From Streptosporangiaceae bacterium (GTDB taxonomy: Bacteria > Actinomycetota > Actinomycetes > Streptosporangiales > Streptosporangiaceae), in assembly GCA_030041195.1 (NCBI GenBank), contig JASHOI010000518.1:1-6005 (forward strand): 6,005 nt of DNA. Direction: 5' to 3'. Positions within the stretch are counted from its first letter, which is position 1, and every line of letters begins with the position of its first letter. The notes beneath the pieces were generated by a model. The model had not been told where the DNA came from and ran no database searches. It was given only the letters and a program-made list of their open reading frames with translations. The position numbers and the translations under genes are program-made. Shown here in pieces: positions 1-5,085 of the stretch.

Positions 1-2620
1 CCAGCGCCGCTTCGGCCGCGCCGAGCAGCGCGAGGGCTAGCGGATAGGGCTGGCCGTCACCTTCCCAGGCCGCGGCCGCCGCGTCAAAGGCGGCTCGGAT
101 CTCGACGGCAGATGTTTCGTCGCCGGGCGCGTCCGCGACCGCGCGGAGCGCTTCGGCGCGGAAGGTCAGCCGGTTCGCCTGCTGAACCGGGCCCCGGGCG
201 GGCATGGCTCCGGCCAGCCCGTGCAGCCGCGCGAGCAGATCCGCGGCCCGCCCGGCCAGCGTGGCGTCGCCGCGGCGGGCCCGGACCGCCGCGCAGGCCG
301 CGCGCGCCGCGACCGCGAGCAGCGGCCACGCGAAACGTGGGTCGAGCGCCAGGTCGATGCGGCCGACGACATCGGCGGCGGTGGCCAGCGCGTCCGAAGG
401 CTTCCCTTCGGCCAGCAGCAGCTCGATGTCCAGCCTGGCCAGCGGTATGGAGTACTGGCCCATGCGCCCGTGCCCGATGCCGGCGAGCGCGGCCCTGCCG
501 AGCGCCGCCGAGTCGGTGGCCGCGGCCAGGTCCCCGCGCCGCAGCGCGATCTGCCCGGCCAGCTGCCGCAGCCCGGCCCGGTTGTTGGGCTGCGTCGGGG
601 ACAGCGCGAGCGCGTGCTCGAGCACCTCGGCGGCCTCGTCCCACCGTCCCAGCGCGACCAGCGGCTCGGCCACGTTGATCGCCAGGAACGTGCCGGACGA
701 CCGGGCGAGGCCGTAGTCCTCGGCGCTGGCGATGCCGGCCCGCGCCACGTCGGCGGCCCGCTCGTGCTCGCCCATGCCCTCGAGCACGTCTGATTCGTTG
801 ATCACCGCACCGAGCAGCGGCTCGTATGCCCCGGCGTCCGTGGCGATCGCGCGCGCCTGGTGCAGCATCTCGAGGGCCGCCCGGTCGTCGCCGTCCCGGT
901 ACGCGAGCTCCGCGAGGTCGTGCAGCGCCGCCGCCTCCGTGGCGAGGTTCCCAGCCAGGCGTGCCAGCCGCAGCGCCTCCTCGAGCGCCACGGCCGGCTC
1001 GGGCCCGTAAGGCGGCAGGACGTACCTGGCCATGGTGAACAGCACTCGCGCACGCGCCGCATCGGCGACCCCCGGCGGCACCAGGTCAAGCGCCGCCTGC
1101 AGGTCGGGCAGCAGGTCCGCGACGCTGCCGCCGTACCGCCGCGCCAGCGCGCGGGTTTCGAGCAGCAGCGCCGCGCGGGCCGGCTCGGCGGCCGGATCCA
1201 CCTCGTCGAGCGCGGCGGAGGCGAACGCCGCGCTCCGGTCGTTCTCCCCTGCCGTCCCCGCGACCCGGGCGGAGAGCTCGAGCACTCTGAGGTGGCTGGC
1301 GCCGATCCGCTGCTCCGCGTCCGGCACCTTGTCCCACAGCTCGAGGACCCGGCCGAGCAGCGTGAGCTCCTCGGCGTACGCGAGCGCGCGGCCCGTCGGC
1401 ATGGACGCGCGCCAGCAGCTGACCAGCGCTCCCACCGTTTCGTGTGCCGCATACCAGTGATGCGCCTGCTCGATTTCGGCCCGGCCCGGCGCGACCAGGC
1501 CGGGATCGTCCCGCAGCGCGGCGGCGAACCGGGTGTGCAGCCGGGTGTGGTCCCCCGGCAGCAGATCGTCGAGGATCGCCTCCCTGATCAGGCCGTGCCG
1601 GAACGCGTACCCGTCAGCGTCGACGATGAGCACGTTCGCCGCCACCGCGGGCCGCAGCGCGCGGGACAGCGCGTCGTCGTCCAGGCCGGTGACCGCGGCG
1701 AGCAGCGCGTGCCCGCTGCGCTGCCCGCCCGCGCTGGCCGCCCTGAGCACCTCCTGGGTCTCCTCGGGCAGCCGGCGCACCGCGACCAGCAGCAGCTCGC
1801 GCAGGGACTCGGGCAGCACGGTGAGATTGCCGCGGTCGCAGTCGCACAGCAGCTCCTCGATGAACAGCGGGTTGCCGTCGGCACGCAGGTGCACCCGGTC
1901 GGCGAGCGACGGCTCGGGTTCGTGGCCGAGGATGCGGCCCACCAGCTCGTCCGCGTGCAGCCGGTCCAGCCGGGGCAGGTCCATCCGCTCCACCCAGGGA
2001 AGCCTGGCGAGCTCGGCCAGCAGCGGCCGCAGCGGATGGGTGCGGTGCATCTCGTCGGAGCGGTAAGTGACGACGATCAGCACGCCGTCCAGCACCTGCT
2101 GCCGGCCGACGAGGAAGGCCAGCAGGTCCCTGGTGGAGCGGTCGGCCCAGTGCGCGTCCTCGATCAGCAGGACCACCGGCCCGTCGTCGGCCAGGCGCTC
2201 GAGCAGCGCGAGCATCTGCTCGAACAGCCGGGCCCTGGCCACGATGTCGCCGGCGTCCCCGTCCGCCGGGCCGAACTCGGGCACCAGCCGGGCAAAGTCC
2301 CGGATCACCCCGCTGGGCAGCAGCGTGGCCACCCCATCAGGGCCGAGATCGCGGACGAGCTGGCGCAGCACCGCGGTGAACGGCGCGAACGGCAGGCCGT
2401 CGGTGCCGAGCTCCACGCAGCCCCCGGTCAGCACCCGCGCACCGGCCGCGCCGGCCCGCGCAGCGAACTCGCTCGCCAGCCGGGACTTTCCCACGCCGGC
2501 CTCGCCGCCGACCAGGACGACCGAAGGGCCGCCGGGCCGGGACGGGTCGAGCGCGGCCTCGAGCACAGCAAGCTCCTCGGCGCGACCGACGATGACGGGG
2601 CTGGTTGCGCGCGCGGCCAT
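1..2620 (-). CDS. LuxR/LAL-family ATPase transcriptional regulator, C-terminus cut by window edge
   Basis: An uninterrupted minus-strand frame of 873 codons is open to the left edge. The N-terminus reads VIVGRAEELAVLEAAL, the usual opening of LAL (large ATP-binding LuxR, MalT-like) regulators. A Walker A motif GEAGVGKS lies at residues 39-46, a Walker B region VVLLIEDAHWAD at 149-160, and the family motif DGNPLF at 248-253. After about residue 380 the protein is alpha-helical and alanine/leucine-rich with TPR-like units, for example around 566-595 and 655-672. Family members are usually about 900-1000 residues and end in a LuxR-type helix-turn-helix; that part is outside the window, so DNA binding is inferred from family. 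The likely role is ATP- and ligand-dependent transcription activation in the cytoplasm. I chose ATG 2620 because it lies 11 codons before the conserved VGR. An in-frame ATG at 2716, one base after the upstream stop, would add 32 residues, but that stretch has weaker GC3 (about 75 percent) and contains a strong hairpin. Neither start has a convincing Shine-Dalgarno sequence. Confidence 0.9.
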   Translation of the reverse strand, partial: MAARATSPVIVGRAEELAVLEAALDPSRPGGPSVVLVGGEAGVGKSRLASEFAARAGAAGARVLTGGCVELGTDGLPFAPFTAVLRQLVRDLGPDGVATLLPSGVIRDFARLVPEFGPADGDAGDIVARARLFEQMLALLERLADDGPVVLLIEDAHWADRSTRDLLAFLVGRQQVLDGVLIVVTYRSDEMHRTHPLRPLLAELARLPWVERMDLPRLDRLHADELVGRILGHEPEPSLADRVHLRADGNPLFIEELLCDCDRGNLTVLPESLRELLLVAVRRLPEETQEVLRAASAGGQRSGHALLAAVTGLDDDALSRALRPAVAANVLIVDADGYAFRHGLIREAILDDLLPGDHTRLHTRFAAALRDDPGLVAPGRAEIEQAHHWYAAHETVGALVSCWRASMPTGRALAYAEELTLLGRVLELWDKVPDAEQRIGASHLRVLELSARVAGTAGENDRSAAFASAALDEVDPAAEPARAALLLETRALARRYGGSVADLLPDLQAALDLVPPGVADAARARVLFTMARYVLPPYGPEPAVALEEALRLARLAGNLATEAAALHDLAELAYRDGDDRAALEMLHQARAIATDAGAYEPLLGAVINESDVLEGMGEHERAADVARAGIASAEDYGLARSSGTFLAINVAEPLVALGRWDEAAEVLEHALALSPTQPNNRAGLRQLAGQIALRRGDLAAATDSAALGRAALAGIGHGRMGQYSIPLARLDIELLLAEGKPSDALATAADVVGRIDLALDPRFAWPLLAVAARAACAAVRARRGDATLAGRAADLLARLHGLAGAMPARGPVQQANRLTFRAEALRAVADAPGDETSAVEIRAAFDAAAAAWEGDGQPYPLALALLGAAEAAL

Positions 2621-2643
2621 GTCCCCAGGATGCCAGGACGCGG

Positions 2644-2684
2644 CGTTGCCCCGGGACGGCGGCGATCCGCCGCCCGGGGCAATG
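2644..2684 (-). terminator. Strong GC-rich hairpin between the small gene and the LAL regulator
   Basis: The arms TTGCCCCGGG-A-CGGCGG (2646-2662) and CCGCCGCCCGGGGCAA (2667-2682) pair over 16 base pairs with one bulged A at 2656 and a four-base loop (2663-2666). A G-U and a C-G pair extend it to 2644/2684. It lies 34 bases beyond the stop of the 96-residue gene, on the same strand, and 24 bases before the chosen regulator start. No T-tract follows, which is common for actinomycete terminator hairpins. It could instead be an attenuator or a protein-binding site for the regulator gene. The structure is certain from the sequence; the function is inferred. Confidence 0.6.
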
Positions 2685-2717
2685 GCCAGACTCTTCCCGG
2701 GTGCTGCGGCAGTCATC

Positions 2718-3008
2718 TCATGAGGCCCGGCCGCCGACCGGCTGGCGGTCGTCGGCGCCGGCCCTCTCGGCCGCCGCCGCGCACAGCGCCGAAGCCCACT
2801 GGTCCGGCGTGGGGTCGGCCGGGACCCGCTGGGCCGGCCCGGCGGCCGCGGCGCGCCTGCCCCACCAAATCGACCGGGGCCGACGCCGCTGCCCGGCCGC
2901 GTCGCGGCTGGCCTGGCGAGCCTGGATGACGAGCCGGTCCCGCGCCGCCTGCTCGTGCCAGTCCCGGATCCGGGCGGCACCCACAGCCGTCATGATGCTC
3001 GTGTACAT
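2718..3008 (-). CDS. Hypothetical 96-residue basic, Trp-containing protein
   Basis: I do not recognise a named family. The protein starts MYTSIMTAVGAARIRDWHEQ. Residues 8-40 look like an amphipathic, strongly charged helix rich in Arg, Ala and Gln; a basic run RRRPRSIWWGRR follows at 41-52, and residues 53-96 are Ala/Pro-rich with an Asp/Gln/Trp patch (ADPTPDQW). There is no signal peptide or membrane segment. The N-terminal half is reminiscent of small actinobacterial proteins of unknown function that begin with an ARxRDW-type helix (a family impression only). The frame stays open upstream to an ATG at 3089, but the start at 3008 is chosen because GAGGAGG lies 5 bases upstream of it. Codon third positions are mostly G/C, supporting coding. 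The gene lies 120 bases after the transporter stop and may be read through from that operon or have its own promoter. Its TGA stop is one base from an in-frame upstream ATG of the next gene. Confidence 0.72.
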   Translation of the reverse strand: MYTSIMTAVGAARIRDWHEQAARDRLVIQARQASRDAAGQRRRPRSIWWGRRAAAAGPAQRVPADPTPDQWASALCAAAAERAGADDRQPVGGRAS

Positions 3009-3013
3009 CTCGT

Positions 3014-3020
3014 CCTCCTC
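3014..3020 (-). promoter_or_regulatory. Ribosome binding site GAGGAGG of the 96-residue gene
   Basis: On the minus strand GAGGAGG is followed by ACGAG and then ATG at 3008, a near-perfect Shine-Dalgarno sequence with 5-base spacing. It decides the start codon over the in-frame ATG at 3089, and it is the strongest argument that this small gene is translated. Confidence 0.8.
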
Positions 3021-3066
3021 GATATCCGGACCGGTCTGGCCCGGCACTATCGAGGTTCGCCGTAAG

Positions 3067-3080
3067 GCCCGGATCCGGGC
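3067..3080. repeat. Perfect 14-base palindrome GCCCGGATCCGGGC
   Basis: The sequence equals its own reverse complement and lies 59 bases upstream of the small gene's start. Its placement in the probable promoter region would suit a dimeric regulator operator. Chance palindromes are fairly common in DNA this rich in G and C, so the function is uncertain. Confidence 0.35.
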
Positions 3081-3123
3081 ATCGGGCAACTTCCCTATCT
3101 TCGGCCTGGGTTCCGGCCGCCCC

Positions 3124-3155
3124 CTGCCTTAGGCGCCGGCCGGCGCCTTAGGCAG
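3124..3155 (-). terminator. Long inverted repeat across the transporter stop codon
   Basis: A 32-base near-perfect inverted repeat is centred at 3139/3140, with only the 3130/3149 pair mismatched. It encodes the last residues of the transporter (LPKAPAGA), includes its TAA stop (3131-3129) and reaches 5 bases past it. Folded in the transporter mRNA it would give a very stable GC-rich hairpin. There is no U-tract afterwards, so it may act as an actinomycete-type terminator, as an mRNA-stabilising 3' structure, or by impeding the terminating ribosome. Confidence 0.6.
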
Positions 3156-4544
3156 CAGCTGGACCAGCGCGGCGAGGGCGAGTTCCACGACGATGAGGAA
3201 GATCAGGCTGCCGCGGAACGCGTGCGCCACGCCGCCGCCGAGCGCCCCGTAGAACACGATCCCGATCAGCGCGACGCCCAGCGCGTTGCCCACCTGCTGC
3301 ACGGTGGACAGCACCCCGGAGGCCGGGCCGGCGTGCTGCGGCGTGACCCGGGCCAGCACGGTGACGGCGAGCGGGGCCAGCACCATGCCCATGCCGAGGC
3401 CGTCGACCAGCAGGCCGGGTGCCAGCCACCCCACGCCGGCACCGCCGGACGCCGCGTGCAGCAGCGCCAGCCCGGCGGCCATGATCAGCGCGCCCACGGC
3501 GATCACCTGACGGCCGAGCCACCGGGCCAGGTGGTGCGCGCTGCTCGAGGTGATCAGGTAGCCGCCGCCGATCGCGGTGAACACCACGCCCGAGGCGAGC
3601 GCGGTCAGCCCGCGGCCCTGCTGCAGGTAGAGCGCGAGCACCAGGAAGAACGACGCCTGGCCGGTCCAGAACACCAGCTGCGCGAGCAGCCCGGCGGTGA
3701 CCGCCCGCTCCCGGAACAGCGCGGGGTCGATCAGCGGTACCCCGCCGCGCGCGGAAACCCGGTGCTGGTACCGCGCGAACACCGCAAGCAGCAGGCACCC
3801 GCCGGCCAGGCTCGGCCAGGTCCAGGCCGGCCAGCCCGCCTCGCGGCCCTGGATCAGCGGCAGCACGATCGCGACCAGTGCCAGGCTGGCGATCACCATG
3901 CCCGGGATGCCGAGCGCGGCGCGGGCGGGCCCGCGCGACTCGGGCACCACGCGCGGGGTCAGCGCCACCGCGGCGACACCGACCGGCACGTTGATCAGGA
4001 AGCAGGTACGCCAGTCCAGGCCGAGCACGTCCGCCCTGATCAGCAGGCCGCCGATCAGCTGGCCGGACACCGCGCCGATGCCCAGGCTGAGCCCGAACAT
4101 GCTGAACGCCCTGGCCTGGGCCGGGCCCGAATAGCTGGTCCGCAGGATCGCCAGGACCTGCGGCGTCATCAGCCCGGCGGAGAGGCCCTGCAGCACTCGG
4201 CCCGCGACCAGCAGGCCGGCCGTGGGCGCGAGGCCGCAGGCCGCGGACGTGATCGTGAACAGGACGAGGCCGGCGGTGAACACCCGGCGCCGCCCGAACG
4301 CGTCGCCCAGCCGGCTCGCGGTGATCAAGACCGCGGCGACGGCCAGGCCGAACCCGGCGACCACCCACTGGATGGCCGCGGCACCCGCGTGCAGATCGCG
4401 CTGCAGCGACGGGATCGCCACGTTCACGATGAAGAAGTCGAGCGTGATCATGAACGCCGCGGTCAGCACGACCGGCAGCACGGCCCAGTGCGGCCGTCCC
4501 GCCGCTGTGTCGTTGGCCTGCGCGGCCAGAGTGGTCTGGGTCAT
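3129..4544 (-). CDS. MFS drug-efflux-type transporter, DHA2 (EmrB/QacA) family, 14 TM helices
   Basis: This 471-residue membrane protein should export small hydrophobic compounds in exchange for protons at the cytoplasmic membrane. Visible family marks are LDFFIVNVAIP in helix 1 (residues 35-45), motif A LGDAFGRRR (79-87) in the loop after helix 2, the motif B remnant RVLQG (116-120), and a motif C-like GIGAVSGQLIGG (155-166) in helix 5, typical of drug:H+ antiporters. The central loop carries VPLIDPALFRER (269-280) and a late helix carries ASGVLSTVQQVGNALG (408-423), both usual in the DHA2 group. Length fits the family. The start is ATG 4544, with AGGAG six bases upstream (4551-4555); an in-frame ATG at 4628 lies inside the preceding gene and is not preferred. 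It sits 28 bases behind the SnoaL-like gene, so the two are probably co-transcribed. The substrate cannot be read from the sequence. Confidence 0.95.
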   Translation of the reverse strand: MTQTTLAAQANDTAAGRPHWAVLPVVLTAAFMITLDFFIVNVAIPSLQRDLHAGAAAIQWVVAGFGLAVAAVLITASRLGDAFGRRRVFTAGLVLFTITSAACGLAPTAGLLVAGRVLQGLSAGLMTPQVLAILRTSYSGPAQARAFSMFGLSLGIGAVSGQLIGGLLIRADVLGLDWRTCFLINVPVGVAAVALTPRVVPESRGPARAALGIPGMVIASLALVAIVLPLIQGREAGWPAWTWPSLAGGCLLLAVFARYQHRVSARGGVPLIDPALFRERAVTAGLLAQLVFWTGQASFFLVLALYLQQGRGLTALASGVVFTAIGGGYLITSSSAHHLARWLGRQVIAVGALIMAAGLALLHAASGGAGVGWLAPGLLVDGLGMGMVLAPLAVTVLARVTPQHAGPASGVLSTVQQVGNALGVALIGIVFYGALGGGVAHAFRGSLIFLIVVELALAALVQLLPKAPAGA

Positions 4545-4550
4545 CTGTTG

Positions 4551-4555
4551 CTCCT
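4551..4555 (-). promoter_or_regulatory. Ribosome binding site AGGAG of the transporter
   Basis: On the minus strand AGGAG is followed by CAACAG and ATG 4544, a standard 6-base spacing. It fixes the transporter start and rules against the longer reading from 4628. Confidence 0.8.
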
Positions 4556-4561
4556 GTTGGG

Positions 4562-4575
4562 TGAGCGGCCGCTCA
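4562..4575. repeat. Perfect 14-base palindrome at the stop of the SnoaL-like gene
   Basis: TGAGCGGCCGCTCA is self-complementary and its first three minus-strand bases are the TGA stop of the SnoaL-like gene. It lies just before the transporter's ribosome binding site. A small hairpin here could tune downstream translation or mRNA decay inside the operon. With only a five-base stem it may equally be chance. Confidence 0.35.
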
Positions 4576-4938
4576 GGCCGCGGCGGGAACCTTGTCGAGG
4601 AATCCGTGCACGCTCTGGATCCGGTCACCGGCCAGGACCGCCACGTCGAACCCGATCACGATCGGCTCGCCGCCGGCCGGGCCGAGGTGCCAGGTGAACC
4701 GGGCCAGGTTGTGGTGGCCGTCGACCGGGCCGCCGAGCCGCAGCACCTGCCCGGGGAACTGGGCCTGCACGGCCTCGATCGTGGCGTCGATCGCCGCGCG
4801 GCCCTCGGCGACCGCGATCGGGTCGGTGTAGCTGCCGTCCTCGGCCCACAGGCCGTCGATCGCGGCGCGGCGGGCCAGCGGGTCGGTCTCGTTCCAGGTC
4901 GCGATGTACCGGTCGATCAGCGTCTGGTAGTCGGTCAT
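4573..4938 (-). CDS. SnoaL-like / NTF2-fold family protein
   Basis: A 121-residue protein with the size and layout of the SnoaL-like/NTF2 (ketosteroid-isomerase-type) cone fold. N-terminal helices (YQTLIDRYIATWNETDP, 4-20, then RRAAIDGLWAEDGSYTDP, 23-40) are followed by a helix with GRAAIDATIEAVQAQFPG (46-63). Strand-like segments continue with HNLARFTWHL (76-85), PIVIGFDVAVLAGDRIQSV (92-110) and HGFLDK (111-116). There is no signal peptide, so it is cytoplasmic. Members include polyketide cyclases, isomerases, hydrolases and many uncharacterised binding proteins; Y37, D39, H75, H76, R80 and W83 could line the pocket, but no specific reaction can be assigned. The start ATG 4938 has AGGAGG 8 bases upstream (4947-4952). 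It is first in an apparent two-gene operon with the MFS exporter, suggesting that both act on the same compound. Confidence 0.9.
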   Translation of the reverse strand: MTDYQTLIDRYIATWNETDPLARRAAIDGLWAEDGSYTDPIAVAEGRAAIDATIEAVQAQFPGQVLRLGGPVDGHHNLARFTWHLGPAGGEPIVIGFDVAVLAGDRIQSVHGFLDKVPAAA

Positions 4939-4946
4939 TGCTGGAG

Positions 4947-4952
4947 CCTCCT
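4947..4952 (-). promoter_or_regulatory. Ribosome binding site AGGAGG of the SnoaL-like gene
   Basis: AGGAGG on the minus strand, eight bases before ATG 4938, is a consensus Shine-Dalgarno sequence and contrasts with the divergent regulator, which has none at a usable distance. Confidence 0.8.
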
Positions 4953-4986
4953 GACTCTGCGAGCGAATTGCTTCGTGCAGGTCAAG

Positions 4987-4992
4987 AAGCTA
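4987..4992 (-). promoter_or_regulatory. Possible -10 box TAGCTT of the SnoaL-like/MFS operon
   Basis: On the minus strand TAGCTT fits the actinobacterial -10 pattern TANNNT and would start a transcript near 4980 with a leader of about 42 bases carrying the Shine-Dalgarno sequence. The -35 region about 17-18 bases upstream is poor, which would suit an activator-dependent promoter. An alternative TTGACC at 4985-4980 resembles a -35 box but has no good -10 downstream. Tentative. Confidence 0.35.
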
Positions 4993-5017
4993 CGGACGAT
5001 CACCCGCCGCGGAATCT

Positions 5018-5031
5018 GTCGCGCTTAGGTA
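5018..5031 (+). repeat. Copy 1 of a direct repeat in the divergent control region
   Basis: This element contains GCTTAGGTA (5023-5031) and matches positions 5061-5074 at 12 of 14 bases. The two copies are 43 bases apart, close to four helical turns, so they lie on about the same DNA face. It is upstream of both divergent genes and is a candidate binding site for a regulator, perhaps the product of the gene at 5086. It also runs into the small palindrome GTAATTAC (5029-5036). Confidence 0.5.
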
Positions 5032-5039
5032 ATTACGCG

Positions 5040-5068
5040 AGCCCGCCGGCGCCCCGTCGTGGCGGGCT
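5040..5068. repeat. Inverted repeat (8-base arms, 13-base loop) in the divergent control region
   Basis: AGCCCGCC at 5040-5047 pairs with GGCGGGCT at 5061-5068, with 13 bases between (5048-5060). Because both flanking genes point away from it, it is unlikely to be a terminator. It lies where the -35 region of the plus-strand promoter should be and its right arm overlaps repeat copy 2, so an operator role is plausible. Confidence 0.4.
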
Positions 5069-5074
5069 TAGGTA
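5061..5074 (+). repeat. Copy 2 of the direct repeat, overlapping the regulator promoter
   Basis: GCTTAGGTA at 5066-5074 repeats copy 1 and its last two bases are the first two of the proposed -10 box TAGCGT. A protein bound here would occlude or contact the regulator's promoter, which would fit autoregulation. The repeat is directly visible; the regulatory role is inferred. Confidence 0.5.
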
Positions 5075-5078
5075 GCGT
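5073..5078 (+). promoter_or_regulatory. -10 box TAGCGT giving a probable leaderless transcript
   Basis: TAGCGT matches the actinobacterial -10 pattern TANNNT. Only seven bases separate it from ATG 5086, so transcription would begin at or next to the start codon. The absence of a properly spaced Shine-Dalgarno sequence before 5086 agrees with a leaderless mRNA, a common arrangement in actinomycetes. No clear -35 box is seen. Confidence 0.55.
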
Positions 5079-5085
5079 GCTGTGC

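Larger units (their letters stand above)
3009..3123. other. Intergenic region between transporter and small gene
   Basis: About 115 bases with no credible gene. It holds the small gene's Shine-Dalgarno sequence and a perfect 14-base palindrome at 3067-3080. On the minus strand it also has a CGATAGTG stretch near 3050 that loosely resembles a -10 box, but I see no matching -35 box at normal spacing. A promoter for the small gene is likely here but cannot be placed with confidence. Confidence 0.4.

Noticed and set aside
860..2929. Plus-strand open frame of 689 codons opposite the left regulator
   Set aside because: It is antisense to a clearly recognisable ATPase gene. The translation is rich in Arg, Gln, His, Pro and Val with no domain, as expected of a shadow frame in high-GC DNA, and it runs across the gene boundary and the hairpin at 2644-2684.
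3124..3155. Inverted repeat as a mobile-element end or attachment site
   Set aside because: There is no transposase or integrase, no partner copy at another place in the window, and no target duplication; it is better explained as a 3' mRNA hairpin.
3148..4368. Second minus-strand frame of 406 codons within the transporter
   Set aside because: An out-of-frame Arg/Pro/Gly-rich translation that loses all membrane segments seen in the true frame.
3222..4697. Plus-strand open frame of 491 codons opposite the transporter
   Set aside because: Antisense shadow of the MFS gene: the product is hydrophilic, rich in Arg/Gln/His/Asp, without a motif, and crosses from the transporter into the SnoaL-like gene.
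4957..4985. TTGACC (4985-4980) as the -35 box of the SnoaL-like operon
   Set aside because: The hexamer at normal spacing (TCGCAG around 4962-4957) is a poor -10, and the transcript would begin too close to the Shine-Dalgarno sequence.
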